Of a stretch of 64,000 nt of DNA, positions 19,789 to 28,706 are shown in pieces; within the stretch, counting starts at the first letter, position 1, and each line of letters starts with the position of its first letter. The notes beneath the pieces are model-generated. The model saw only the letters and a list, made by a program, of their open reading frames with translations, made no database searches and was not told the DNA's origin. The translations under genes were made by a program, and so were the position numbers. Origin of the DNA: Gemmatimonadota bacterium (GTDB lineage Bacteria; Gemmatimonadota; Gemmatimonadetes; Gemmatimonadales; Gemmatimonadaceae); contig JADJAD010000001.1 of assembly GCA_016704465.1 (NCBI GenBank), positions 806,001 to 870,000 of the forward strand. Direction: 5' to 3'.

Positions 19789-22500
19789 CTACGCCTGCGG
19801 CACGATCCAGCGGCGCATGATGGGCGATTGCCGCAGCACGGCCAGCGCGGGATCGACGTGGAAGTACAGCACATCGAGCGGATGCGCGCCCTTGGGCAAC
19901 GTCTCGAGCGCGGCGCGCGCGGCGCTGGTGTCGCCGCGTGCCGCAGCGATCTCGGCACGATAGAGCGTCGGGAGGCCGAGCGGAAAGCGCGGCGGGCGCA
20001 CCGACAGCCACTGGTCCACGCGCTTCGCCGTCGCGAGGTCTCCCATGTGGGCGGCGATCACTCCAAGCGTTCCGTGCGCCTCAATCGAGGTGCCATCGCG
20101 TGCCACGAGTGCGTCGGCCTCGGCGCGCGCGTCCTCGAACCTCCCCAGTGCGTCGAGCACGAGTGCGAAGTTCACGGCATGCCCGAACGACAGCGGCGGT
20201 GCCTTGCGCCGTACGGACTCGTGCCATTGGGCGGCGCGCTCCATGGCGGCGCGTCCCCGCGTGGTGTCGCCGTGGGCGGAGAGCTCCAAGCCCGTCTGGA
20301 GCATGACCCAACCGGGCGATGCCACCTGCACGGGGACGAGTTGGCCCGATCTCCCCGCCACGAGCAGCGGATCGGGCCCGAACTCCCCGATGCCATCAAG
20401 GACGGCCAGCGCGCTATCTCCCGCTCCCAATCCGGCCAATGCGCGCGCGCGCACGTACGCAGTGGCGAGGGGCGACGCCGAGGCCTGCCGCATGCGCTCG
20501 GCCACGCCACGCTCGGCGCGGAAGTCGCGCAGCAGGTGATGGTCGGTGGCGAGCTCGTACCAGTAGAGCGTTCGCCCCCGATGGGGAAGCCAGCCGAGAT
20601 CGCGGGCGGGATCGAGGTCATTGAGAATCGCCACAGCCTCGCCGGGGCGATTGAGGCCGTGGAGGCCGATGGCAATGATGAAGGAGACGAAGCGCGACCC
20701 CGGCATGAGGGCGAGCCGCTCCCGTGCCGCGCGGTTGTGCTCCGCGTGATCGCTGGCGCAACGCGCAGTGCTCACCTGTACCGTGAGCCAGTCGGCGTCG
20801 GTGGGGGACGGGCGCAGCGCGCCGTAGTCCTGTCGCACGCTGTCGACCAGCGCACAGCGTCCGAGCCCCGCCGCGGCCACGCTCACGTACGCCAGCGCCG
20901 CCATGAAGGTGGAGTCGAGCGCGACCGCGCGCCGGAAGTGCGGCAGCGCATCGGCCCAGTCGCCGCGCCAGTAGATTTCCTGCCCGGCGGCAAACTCGTT
21001 GTAGGCGTCGTAGCGTGGCGGGACGAGGGGCGGCACGGTGATCTGCCGCAGCCGTGGATCGAGGTACGTGGCGAGCGCCGAGGCGACGCGCTGCCGCACC
21101 TCCTCCATCGCGGCACGCGGTTCTGCCGCGTCGCCCTCCACCGGCTCCAGCGACCGGAGCACACGCCCTGAGCCAACGTCCAGGAGCTGCACGCTGAAGG
21201 TGATGCGTGCGCCGTCGCCGTAGTAGTTGCCCGCCACGACCAGCCCGGCGCCGTTGGCCCGGGCCATCTCCCGTGGCGCGACCGGTACACCGTCAGCTGC
21301 ACGCCCTTCGACAAAGAGCCCCCCCTCGTCGAACACTTCGGCCCCGGGCGTGCGCACCAGGCCGCGCGTGACCCAGTCGGCAACCATCGTCCCCAGCACA
21401 TCGCGCGCGGGATCGCCGGTGCGGTTGACGAAGACGGAGACGGCCACGCGGTTGGCAACGAGTGCCGGCAGCCCCGGGCGCGGCGTATTCGCGCCCGCCC
21501 AGAGTCGCGCCACGAGCGCGACCGCTGCGACGATGCTCGCGGCGGCTACCATTGCGCCCGCCACGTGCCACGTCCGGCGCCAGTGAGGCGAGGGCCGCGC
21601 GTCCGGAGCGCCGTCCAGGCGCGGTGTACTCGTCACCTCGTTCGGCGCATGTGCAGCTGACGGCGTCGGCACGTCCGACGGGACGGGAGTGCCGCCGCGC
21701 TGCGGGGCTGTGTGTGGTCCGCTGGCATGTCCGTCGGCATGTCCATCGGCGCGCAACGCGTCGGCGAAGCGCACGACCGACGGATCTGGGGGCAGCTCCA
21801 GCTCCGCGCGCACCAGCGCCTCGTATGCCCGGGCATGCAGCAGGGCGCCGTCGCGGTCACCAGCGTCGGCCAACGCCTGCATCAGGCGCAACGAGGTTGG
21901 GGCGTGCAACGGCTCCGCGGCGTACCGGGCGCGCCACCAGCGCACCGCCTCAGCGTGCAGGCCGCCACGCGTCGCGGCCGTGGCCAGTCGCTCGAGCGCG
22001 TCCCGGTGTTCGCCCGCCAACCGCGAGCGCTCCTCGTCGATCCACCGATCGAACTCGGGAGCGCCGTCGACGTAGGTGCCGTCCAAAAAGGGTCCGGTAT
22101 ACGCCGACACCGCGCCGCGATCGTCGCCGGCAGCGATCGCGGCACGAAAGCCTTCAACGTCGCTGCCGATCTCGGCCGGGCCGAGTTGCAACTCGGCGAC
22201 GCCGGTAATCGCCTCGCTCCCGAGTTGTCGACGGAGCGAGTGCACCATGGTCTTCAAGGCCCCGCGGGCGCGCTCGGAGTCGCTGTCGGGCCAGAGCAGC
22301 ATCAGGAGCCGGTCGCGTCCAACACCGTGCGTTCCGGCGACCGCGAGAATCGCCAACAGGGCCAGCGCCTTCCGCTGGCCTGCCACCGCGATCGTGGCGA
22401 TCGAGGCTGGCTCCTGCTCGCCCGTCGGCGAGGGCCCGCGCGACGCAGGACCGAGCGAGAGCCCGCCGAGCGTTCGCAAGTGCCACGATGTCATCACCAT
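19789..22500 (-). CDS. Membrane-anchored SARP-type regulator with BTAD and TPR domains
   Basis: A 903-residue protein. The N-terminus is an OmpR/SARP winged helix (LLAILAVAGTHGVGRDRLLMLLWPD then ALKTMVHSLRRQLG). It is followed by a bacterial transcriptional activation domain (FLDGTYVDGAPEFDRWIDEER, RYAAEPLHAPTSLRLMQALADAG). A single transmembrane helix lies near residue 320 (WHVAGAMVAAASIVAAVALV). Beyond it is a FlgO/TolB-like alpha-beta domain (VFVNRTGDPARDVLGTMVADW) and then tetratricopeptide-type helices to the end. The DNA-binding part is therefore cytosolic and the sensing part periplasmic. It is divergent from the DUF5602 lipoprotein with ~152 bp between starts, which may be its target. 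Alternative start at 22494. Confidence 0.85.
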   Translation of the reverse strand: MVMTSWHLRTLGGLSLGPASRGPSPTGEQEPASIATIAVAGQRKALALLAILAVAGTHGVGRDRLLMLLWPDSDSERARGALKTMVHSLRRQLGSEAITGVAELQLGPAEIGSDVEGFRAAIAAGDDRGAVSAYTGPFLDGTYVDGAPEFDRWIDEERSRLAGEHRDALERLATAATRGGLHAEAVRWWRARYAAEPLHAPTSLRLMQALADAGDRDGALLHARAYEALVRAELELPPDPSVVRFADALRADGHADGHASGPHTAPQRGGTPVPSDVPTPSAAHAPNEVTSTPRLDGAPDARPSPHWRRTWHVAGAMVAAASIVAAVALVARLWAGANTPRPGLPALVANRVAVSVFVNRTGDPARDVLGTMVADWVTRGLVRTPGAEVFDEGGLFVEGRAADGVPVAPREMARANGAGLVVAGNYYGDGARITFSVQLLDVGSGRVLRSLEPVEGDAAEPRAAMEEVRQRVASALATYLDPRLRQITVPPLVPPRYDAYNEFAAGQEIYWRGDWADALPHFRRAVALDSTFMAALAYVSVAAAGLGRCALVDSVRQDYGALRPSPTDADWLTVQVSTARCASDHAEHNRAARERLALMPGSRFVSFIIAIGLHGLNRPGEAVAILNDLDPARDLGWLPHRGRTLYWYELATDHHLLRDFRAERGVAERMRQASASPLATAYVRARALAGLGAGDSALAVLDGIGEFGPDPLLVAGRSGQLVPVQVASPGWVMLQTGLELSAHGDTTRGRAAMERAAQWHESVRRKAPPLSFGHAVNFALVLDALGRFEDARAEADALVARDGTSIEAHGTLGVIAAHMGDLATAKRVDQWLSVRPPRFPLGLPTLYRAEIAAARGDTSAARAALETLPKGAHPLDVLYFHVDPALAVLRQSPIMRRWIVPQA

Positions 22501-22652
22501 TTCCCTCGAAGTGCCACCCGAATCGTGTACCTGACCGCGCCCTGTCCCCCACCTCACCGGGCGCTGACCTCAAGTCCGTACATAGCGCCCCGAGCCACGT
22601 ACCGGGCAAGGGGTCCGGAGCACGGGCGGCCCTCTGAACTGGAGCGCGAACA

Positions 22653-23438
22653 ATGTCAGGACGAATCCAACGATGGACGGCAGGCGTGTCGGCGACCTGC
22701 GTCACCACCCTCATCGCGATGTCCGGGTGCGGCGACAGCGCCACCGCGCCCCGTGAGGAAACCTTCCGTGGCCCGCAGGTGGCGGTCGGAGCGGGCATGG
22801 CGTGGAGCGAAATGGTCTTCGACACGTCGCACGAGCTGGCAGGGCTGAGTGTCGTCTTCACGGAAGGGGCGCTCAGCAACCTTCCCCCGACGCTCCCCGC
22901 CACCGAGTTCATCATCCCCATGCCATCGCAAGCGCCTGCGACGGTCTACAACCACATCGGCATCAACTGGCAGCCCCAGGGACATCCGCCGCCGATGGTG
23001 TACACCGTGCCGCACTTCGACGTCCACTACTACCTGATTTCTATGTCGGCACGCGACGCCATCGTCCCCGCCGATCCGGCCTACGTCGCCAAGCTCCTGC
23101 GGGCGCCGACCGCCGAGGAGACGCCGGCGGGGTACAGCCCCGACGCCATGGGCATCCCGCGGATGGGAAACCACTGGGCCGACCTGAGCGCCCACGAGTT
23201 TCATGGTTCGCCGTTCACGAGCACCATGATCTACGGCTTCTACGACGGGAAGATGGTCTTCATCGAGCCGATGACGTCGAAGGCATTCCTGGAGTCGAAG
23301 CCCGACGAAACGATCGCCCTCAAGGTCCCCGCGAAGTATCCCCAGCCCGGCCGCTATCCCACGAACTACCGCGTCGCGTACGATGCGACGACGAAAGAGT
23401 ATCGAGTAACGCTCCAGTCATTTCAGACGCGGAGTTGA
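22653..23438 (+). CDS. DUF5602/TTHB210-like lipoprotein
   Basis: A 261-residue exported lipoprotein (signal peptide with TLIAMSGC lipobox). A GGAG motif sits about nine bases before the ATG. The body contains the His-rich NHIGINWQPQGHPPPMVYTVPHFDVHYYLIS and later GIPRMGNHWADLSAHEFHG. This matches my memory of the DUF5602/TTHB210-like family, whose function is unknown. The clustered His and Asp residues suggest metal binding. The divergent SARP-type regulator shares its upstream region. Confidence 0.75.
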   Translation: MSGRIQRWTAGVSATCVTTLIAMSGCGDSATAPREETFRGPQVAVGAGMAWSEMVFDTSHELAGLSVVFTEGALSNLPPTLPATEFIIPMPSQAPATVYNHIGINWQPQGHPPPMVYTVPHFDVHYYLISMSARDAIVPADPAYVAKLLRAPTAEETPAGYSPDAMGIPRMGNHWADLSAHEFHGSPFTSTMIYGFYDGKMVFIEPMTSKAFLESKPDETIALKVPAKYPQPGRYPTNYRVAYDATTKEYRVTLQSFQTRS

Positions 23439-23450
23439 GTCGCTGGACGA

Positions 23451-23507
23451 GGGACGGGAGACGGGGGACGGGAGTAGCTGTCCCTCCCGTCCCCCGTCTC
23501 CCGTCCC
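23451..23507. terminator. Perfect 24-bp inverted repeat made of heptamer units, between convergent genes (array C)
   Basis: Left arm 23451-23474 (GGGACGGGAGACGGGGGACG + GGAG) and right arm 23484-23507 are exact reverse complements, with a 9-base loop. The structure occupies the 75-bp gap between two convergent stop codons. It lacks a U-run, so it is a bidirectional terminator only by position and stability. It is also the only palindromic member of the GGGACGG array family. Confidence 0.7.
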
Positions 23508-23513
23508 CCGTCC

Positions 23514-24146
23514 CTACTTCACTTCGATATACCGCTCAAGCCGCGCCACCTCCGGCGGCTTCACGTACTTGCCCATCTCGCGACGGAACTGCTCGATCGC
23601 CTTGTACGGCCGGTATTCCTTGAACTCGCGCAGCATCCGGCTGCCCAAGCCGGGGATCGTGAGCAGGTCTTCGTCGCTGGCGGTGTTGATGTCCATCGGC
23701 ACGAACACATAGCCGGCCAGGCGATCGACCTCGTCAGGCTTCACGTACTTCCCCATCTCGCGCTTGAACACCGCCAGCCCCTTGTACGGGCGGTACTCCT
23801 TGAACTCGCGCAGCATGCGGCTACCGATGTTGGGGATCATCAGGATCTCCGCGTCGGTGACGTCGTTCAGGTTGAGGTGCACGAAGGCCTTGGCGTATAC
23901 CTGCGCCCGCTGCTCCGTCGTCAGGGCGCTCAGCGCGGCATCGAACTCCGCCTGGCGCAGGAACGGACGCTTGGCCACGAGGCTCCGGGCCAGGTCGGCG
24001 GTGATGTTTGGCACCGTCACCAACTCGGCTTCGGTCGCAAGGTTGGGATCGAGCATGCCGGCGGTGCGCCCGACCTGGGCGTGCGCGGCGGCGGCCAGCG
24101 AGACGGCGGCAAGCGCCGTGGTGAACAGGATTGTCGTACGACGCAT
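23514..24146 (-). CDS. Secreted helix-hairpin-helix protein with internal duplication
   Basis: A 210-residue exported protein with a signal peptide ending in AAAHAQ. It contains three helix-hairpin-helix (ComEA/PulK-type) units. The first begins LDPNLATEAELVTVPNI. Units two and three both contain GSRMLREFKEYRPYK followed by REMGKYVKP, so they are near-identical duplicates of ~80 residues including NLNDVTDAEILMIPNI / NTASDEDLLTIPGL. HhH units bind the DNA backbone without sequence specificity, and an extracytoplasmic one recalls ComEA. No competence genes are next to it. The ATG at 24146 gives the signal peptide directly. Confidence 0.82.
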   Translation of the reverse strand: MRRTTILFTTALAAVSLAAAAHAQVGRTAGMLDPNLATEAELVTVPNITADLARSLVAKRPFLRQAEFDAALSALTTEQRAQVYAKAFVHLNLNDVTDAEILMIPNIGSRMLREFKEYRPYKGLAVFKREMGKYVKPDEVDRLAGYVFVPMDINTASDEDLLTIPGLGSRMLREFKEYRPYKAIEQFRREMGKYVKPPEVARLERYIEVK

Positions 24147-24211
24147 GGCGGATCTCCAGTGAAGGGTCATCGGATGCAACGGCGGCCCTGCATCGAGTCG
24201 CTTGGCAATCG

Positions 24212-24652
24212 TCACTCGGACGGCCCGCTGCCAAGGGCGGGGTGGCGAAAGGCCCAGGCGAGCCCGATCAGCCCGATCGGAATCAGCGAACCTGGGGCAA
24301 GTGCAGGCGTGGCACCGGTGATCGACTCCCGGAACAGCTCCCATCCGGCCATGGCGGGAGTCATCTCCAGCTCGAACTCCTTGTTGCCGCGAAAATGCAG
24401 GATGACGCCGACCCCACCGCTGACAATACACAGCCACATCCCGATGCGCAGCGCGCGAACGCTGCGCGCCGAGCGGGACACCACATACCATCCTTGGACC
24501 AGGATCGCCACGGCGAGCACGACTAGCGGCGTGTACTGTTTCCAGTCCTCAAAGTGACCGAGCAGGAGTAGCTCTGTCGTCGTCCCGATCAGGCCGGCGG
24601 CAAGCGAGAAGAAGAGTATACGTCGGATGGTGGCGAGCGTTCCGTAGGTCAT
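24212..24652 (-). CDS. Small integral membrane protein (hypothetical)
   Basis: A 146-residue protein with four predicted transmembrane helices (ILFFSLAAGLIGTTTELLLLG; PLVVLAVAILVQGWYVV; ALRIGMWLCIVSGGVGVIL; LIPIGLIGLAWAF). A charged segment HFRGNKEFELEMTPAMAGWELF lies between helices three and four. I do not recognise the family. It precedes the HhH gene on the same strand with a 65-bp gap. Confidence 0.65.
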   Translation of the reverse strand: MTYGTLATIRRILFFSLAAGLIGTTTELLLLGHFEDWKQYTPLVVLAVAILVQGWYVVSRSARSVRALRIGMWLCIVSGGVGVILHFRGNKEFELEMTPAMAGWELFRESITGATPALAPGSLIPIGLIGLAWAFRHPALGSGPSE

Positions 24653-24792
24653 GCCCTCGAGATCTGGTCTGCGACACGATGTCCGGCGTCGACGAGGCGG
24701 GTCAAGCGCGATGGGCGGAATCCGTCGACTAATCGTGAGATGATGTCTAAACTGCCCGCTTGGCCTCGACTTCTACACCGAGGGATACTCGC

Positions 24793-25251
24793 ATGGCGCT
24801 CGTTCAACGAGACTTCATCCTGCGCATGATCGAGGCGCTCGCCGCCGCGATCGCCAGCATCCGCAAGCGAAAGTCGGAGGGCGACCTCGTCGGCGCTCGG
24901 CAGGACGTGCAGCACGCCACGCGCGAACTGCTCGGCCCGGCCGCCGCCATGGCGGCGATGGTCGACTCGCGCACCGCCGCCAACCTGGTCAGCGACCCGC
25001 GCCGCCTGCGCCTCTGGAGCCAGCTGCTCGCCGAGGACAGTGCCACGCTGTTGGCGATGGGGAAGGCGCGGGAGTCGGCCGCGGTGGACCGGCGGATTCT
25101 CGAACTCCTGCTCGAAGCCTGGCAGCGCGAACGGGAGTGGGACGAACGCACGCGCGAGATCTTCGCCGACGCCCGCACGCGCGGCGGTGCCGACCAGCTC
25201 GACCCCGCCTTTCGCGCCGCGCTGCGCGCATGGGACGAGGAGCACCGTTAG
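24793..25251 (+). CDS. DUF6483 family protein
   Basis: A 152-residue, charged helical cytosolic protein. It begins MALVQRDFILRMIEALAAAIASI, which is the start typical of the DUF6483 family (QRDYxMRMIEQ). Function is unknown. The start at 24793 is preferred over 24760 because the family motif begins immediately. The stop codon is part of the recurrent octamer CGTTAGGC. Confidence 0.78.
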   Translation: MALVQRDFILRMIEALAAAIASIRKRKSEGDLVGARQDVQHATRELLGPAAAMAAMVDSRTAANLVSDPRRLRLWSQLLAEDSATLLAMGKARESAAVDRRILELLLEAWQREREWDERTREIFADARTRGGADQLDPAFRAALRAWDEEHR

Positions 25252-25286
25252 GCTCGGCGACCGCACGCCGTCACCTCGGGCCGACC

Positions 25287-26681
25287 TCAACCCTTCACGC
25301 CCTCGCGTCGTCCATAGCCGGTCGCCACCGCGAAGACGATCGTCACCACCAACGCCCACGCATACATGTTCATCATGCCCGCGGCCAGCGGCGAGATCCG
25401 CGGCATGCCATACGGCACCCCCGACGCACTGGCGCTCGACGCCAGGATTGTGGGAATGAAGTAGGGAAGCAGGAACGGATACGTGCACACGGTCATGTCC
25501 AGCAGGTTGGCGCGCCGGTAGGCGCTGAGTCCCGCGCGCGCCCCAAGCTCCCGCGTGAAGGCGCCGACCGACAGCATCGCCACCACCGAATGGGTGGTGA
25601 GCAGCACGGTCATCGACACCGCCGCCACGATCCACACCTCGGCGCGGCGCGGCGACACGGTGCTGGTGCGCGCCCACGCCAGCACCCGCTCCACCGCGCT
25701 GGACGCCTGCAGTGCGCCCACGAGCCCGATCAGCAGGATGGTGAAGATCGACACGCCCACCCCGCGCGAAATCCCGTCGATGATGAGCCCCTTGGCGCCG
25801 TACGCCGCGGTGTCGATGTACAGCACCCTGGCGGGGACGATGAGCCCCAGCCCCAGGCCGAGTACGAGCGCGAGCACGATCCCGGCGAAGAGCCCCTCTA
25901 GCAGGTGACGCTTGCGCACCAGGAGGACGATCACCACCAGCGGGACGAGCAGCATCGGCAGCGCGGCGGGCGAGGCCTCGATGACCGCCGCCCCTAACGA
26001 GCCGGTCACGCTCGGCCCCGCCCGCGCGGCCAGCAGCATGCTCACCAGCAGCGCCACCAGTCCCGCCGGCACCACGTACTTGAGGCGCGCCCGCACCGTC
26101 CCGGGAATGTCCGTATGCTGGGACCCGGCGCTGGCGATGGTCGTGTCCGAGACTGGCGAGATCGAGTCGCCGAACGTTGCGCCCGCGAGGATCGCTCCCA
26201 TCAGGATGGTCGGCGGCGCCGCCAGCTCTCCGCCAGCGGGATACAGCAGCGGTCCGGCGAGAATGATCGTCCCGAAGCTCGTCCCGGTGGAGGTGGAGAC
26301 GATGCTGCAGATGACGAAGGCCGCACCAACGTACGCCGCCCCTGAGAGCTGCAGCGCGCGCGCCCCCCACACCAGCGCCTGCACGAACCCCGACTCGTTG
26401 AGCAGCACACCGAGCACCCCGGCCAGCAGCCACGCCATGATCATCAGCATCACCACCGGCTGCCCCATCGCCGCGATCACCGCCTCGCTGTACTGGGTGC
26501 GATCGCGCGCGAGCGCGAGGCCGAGTGCCAGGGCGGCGAGCAGGATCGGCCAGAACCCCTTTTCGTCGGGGGCACCATTGAGGGCCAGCCAGCCCACGCC
26601 GGCGAGGAAGAGCACAAACGGGGCGAGGGCGCCCGCCAAACGGCCGCGGAATTCGAGGGGAGGTTGCACGGCGGTTATCAT
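25287..26681 (-). CDS. NhaC family Na+/H+ antiporter-like membrane protein
   Basis: A 464-residue polytopic membrane protein with about eleven hydrophobic helices. The segment CSIVSTSTGTSFGTIILAGP and the following GATFGDSISPVSDTTIASAG are signature conserved loops of NhaC-type antiporters, where the Asp and polar residues line the ion path. YFIPTILASSA comes near the end. Expected role is sodium/proton or metabolite/proton exchange at the inner membrane. It overlaps nothing downstream and is divergent from the TIGR04076 gene with only ~33 bp between starts. Confidence 0.87.
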   Translation of the reverse strand: MITAVQPPLEFRGRLAGALAPFVLFLAGVGWLALNGAPDEKGFWPILLAALALGLALARDRTQYSEAVIAAMGQPVVMLMIMAWLLAGVLGVLLNESGFVQALVWGARALQLSGAAYVGAAFVICSIVSTSTGTSFGTIILAGPLLYPAGGELAAPPTILMGAILAGATFGDSISPVSDTTIASAGSQHTDIPGTVRARLKYVVPAGLVALLVSMLLAARAGPSVTGSLGAAVIEASPAALPMLLVPLVVIVLLVRKRHLLEGLFAGIVLALVLGLGLGLIVPARVLYIDTAAYGAKGLIIDGISRGVGVSIFTILLIGLVGALQASSAVERVLAWARTSTVSPRRAEVWIVAAVSMTVLLTTHSVVAMLSVGAFTRELGARAGLSAYRRANLLDMTVCTYPFLLPYFIPTILASSASASGVPYGMPRISPLAAGMMNMYAWALVVTIVFAVATGYGRREGVKG

Positions 26682-26700
26682 ACATCGCGTCCCACCCCCG

Positions 26701-26708
26701 GGAAGGAG
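26701..26708 (+). promoter_or_regulatory. Strong Shine-Dalgarno for the TIGR04076 gene
   Basis: GGAAGGAG lies six bases before the ATG at 26715. It is one of the few canonical ribosome-binding sites in the window and fixes this start against the upstream in-frame ATG at 26664. Confidence 0.75.
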
Positions 26709-26714
26709 CCGGCC

Positions 26715-27131
26715 ATGACTCACCCCGAGTCGCAGCGCGATACGCACGGAGATACGCACGGCGACCTGCACGGCGACCTGCACGGCGACGACCGCTTCAC
26801 GCTGTACGACCTGCGCGTGGACGTCATCGCCACGGACCGTCCCATGGTCTGCAATCATCGCGCGGGCGACTACTTCGAGCTGTCGGGCGAGATGCTGCGC
26901 TTCCCTGACGGACAGGGCTTCCCGCTGTACTCGCTCGCGGGGCTCCTCCCCATCCTCCCGGCCAAGCAGCGCGAGACGCACCCGGCCGACTGGATGACGA
27001 CCGACACCGACATCGCCTGCGTCGACCCGCACTGCGGGGGGCGCTTCCGCATCACCCGCACCGCCAGGCGCACCTTTCGCCACGGCGACGTGACGGTCGT
27101 CCCGATGCCCTCCATCCCGTCCGACCGGTGA
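26715..27131 (+). CDS. TIGR04076 family protein with His-Gly-Asp repeats
   Basis: A 138-residue cytosolic protein. After the start come four tetrapeptide repeats (DTHG, DTHG, DLHG, DLHG). They are followed by the family core FTLYDLRVDVI, CNHRAGDYFELSG, LRFPDGQGFPLYSLAGLLPILPAKQR, DWMTTDTDIACVDPHCGGRFRI. This core matches the TIGR04076 family, often found beside oxidoreductases. Function is unknown. Its TGA overlaps the GTG start of the aldo/keto reductase as GTGA, so the pair is translationally coupled. Confidence 0.82.
   Translation: MTHPESQRDTHGDTHGDLHGDLHGDDRFTLYDLRVDVIATDRPMVCNHRAGDYFELSGEMLRFPDGQGFPLYSLAGLLPILPAKQRETHPADWMTTDTDIACVDPHCGGRFRITRTARRTFRHGDVTVVPMPSIPSDR
26739..26786 (+). 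repeat. Four in-frame 12-bp tandem units
   Basis: Units at 26739, 26751, 26763 and 26775 (GATACGCACGGA, GATACGCACGGC, GACCTGCACGGC twice) encode D-T/L-H-G repeats near the N-terminus of the TIGR04076 protein. Copy-number change would stay in frame. Confidence 0.93.
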
Positions 27132-28186
27132 GCCAGCGTTCGATGACGCATGTGGAGCTCGCCCCCGGCTACCGCATCTCGCGCATCATCAAGGGGGGAT
27201 GGCAGCTGGCGGGAGGGCACGGCGCGATCGAGCGGGCCCAGGCCGTCGCCGACATGGCAGCCTTCGCCGAGGCGGGGATCACCACCTTCGACTGCGCCGA
27301 CATCTACGCCGGAGTCGAGGAGCGAATCGGCGACTTCCTGCGCCAATGGCGGCCGTCGCACCAGCACGCCACCGAACACGTGCGTGTGCACACGAAATTC
27401 GTCCCCGACCTCGACGCGCTTGCCGCGCTCACGGCGCACGAGATTCGCCGCACCATCGACCGGTCGCGCGAGCGCCTGGGGGTGCGCACCGTGGACCTCG
27501 TGCAGTTCCACTGGTGGGACTACGCCATCCCCGGTGTCGTGGAGGCCGCCCGCTACCTCGCCACGCTGCGCGAGGAAGGGAAGATCCGGCAACTCGGGGT
27601 GACGAACTTCGACACCCCGCACCTCGCACGCCTGCTCGACGCCGGGATCCCGATCATCTCGCACCAGGTGCAGTACTCGCTGCTCGACCGGCGGGCGGCT
27701 GGTGACATGGCGGCGCTGTGTGCGGCGCGCGAGGTCGGCATCTTCGCCTTCGGCGCCGTGGCCGGCGGCTTCATCTCGGACCGGTGGCTCGGTGCCCCCG
27801 AGCCGTCCGAGCCGCTGGAGAATCGCTCGCTCACCAAGTACAAGCTGGTCATCGACGAGTTCGGGGGGTGGGCGCGCTTCCAGTCGCTGCTTCGCACCCT
27901 GGCCGAGATCGGTGACCGGCACGGCGTGAAGCTCGGCACCGTGGCCATCCGCTGGGTCCTCGACCAGCCCGCCGTCGCGGCGGTGATCGTGGGGGCGCGC
28001 CACGCCGGCCACCTGGACGATACGCGCCGCGCACTGGCATTGCAGCTCACGGATGCCGACCGGACGGCGATCGACGATGTGCTGGCGCTCGCCACCGGGC
28101 CACTCGGCGACGTGTACGACCTCGAGCGCGACCGCGAGGGAGCGCACGGACGCATCATGCGCTACAACCTGAATGCGGCCCGGTAG
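27128..28186 (+). CDS. Aldo/keto reductase
   Basis: A 352-residue NAD(P)H-dependent oxidoreductase of the AKR TIM-barrel family. The catalytic residues are recognisable as Asp and Tyr in TFDCADIYAG, Lys in VHTKF and His in VQFHWWDY. Cofactor-binding residues fall in FGAVAGGF and VAAVIVGARHAGHLDDTRRA. Substrate unknown. Translation starts at a GTG overlapping the TIGR04076 stop codon; an ATG at 27143 is the alternative. The coupling suggests that both proteins act together. Confidence 0.9.
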   Translation: MSQRSMTHVELAPGYRISRIIKGGWQLAGGHGAIERAQAVADMAAFAEAGITTFDCADIYAGVEERIGDFLRQWRPSHQHATEHVRVHTKFVPDLDALAALTAHEIRRTIDRSRERLGVRTVDLVQFHWWDYAIPGVVEAARYLATLREEGKIRQLGVTNFDTPHLARLLDAGIPIISHQVQYSLLDRRAAGDMAALCAAREVGIFAFGAVAGGFISDRWLGAPEPSEPLENRSLTKYKLVIDEFGGWARFQSLLRTLAEIGDRHGVKLGTVAIRWVLDQPAVAAVIVGARHAGHLDDTRRALALQLTDADRTAIDDVLALATGPLGDVYDLERDREGAHGRIMRYNLNAAR

Positions 28187-28226
28187 CACCCTTTCGGCGC
28201 CCCCGCGCGCACCCTACAATCAAGCC

Positions 28227-28706
28227 ATGACCCGTCGTTTCCTCGTCGTTGCGCTCGCAGTGCTCACTCTCGGCTGCCAGCAGGAGCCCAACGTCCCGAA
28301 GATCGGGACCCCGATCATCGCGCTGTCGATGGCGTTCAAGTCGACGACCTTCCAGGTCGGCCGTCCCGACACCATCACCGTCACCGCCACCAGCAGCTTC
28401 GGCGAGACCGCGCGCCTGACCTTCGACACCGACTGCCAGATCCTGCTGACGATCCGCTCGACCGCCGGCGAGGCCGTCGTCCCGCCGAACGGTCGGCCCA
28501 CCTGCCTGCAGGTCGCCACCACGCTCGACGTCCCGGCCAACGGCACCGTCACCCGCCGGTTCGTCTGGTCGGGCACGACGGAGTTCATCCCCCCGGGCTC
28601 CGCCACCGCACTCCCCGCCGGCTCGTACTTCGTCTCGGCGTCCATCAACGCCACGAACTACTCCACCTTCGCGCCCGCTGTCCGGGTCGAACTCACCACG
28701 CCATGA
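28227..28706 (+). CDS. BsuPI-like domain lipoprotein
   Basis: A 159-residue lipoprotein (signal peptide with lipobox LTLGC). The domain is beta-rich: IALSMAFKSTTFQVGRPDTITVT, FDTDCQILLTIRSTAGEAVV, a central VTRRFVWSGT, then LPAGSYFVSASI. This order and the W-x-G and L-P-x-G-x-Y elements resemble the BsuPI intracellular proteinase inhibitor family; the assignment is moderate. Its TGA overlaps the ATG of the M19 dipeptidase (ATGA), so a peptidase/inhibitor-type pair is suggested but unproven. Confidence 0.65.
   Translation: MTRRFLVVALAVLTLGCQQEPNVPKIGTPIIALSMAFKSTTFQVGRPDTITVTATSSFGETARLTFDTDCQILLTIRSTAGEAVVPPNGRPTCLQVATTLDVPANGTVTRRFVWSGTTEFIPPGSATALPAGSYFVSASINATNYSTFAPAVRVELTTP

Noticed and set aside
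24649..26685. 678-codon minus-strand frame across 24.6-26.7 kb
   Set aside because: Overlaps the NhaC gene in another frame and the DUF6483 gene on the other strand; Arg/Gly/Ala-rich without domains.
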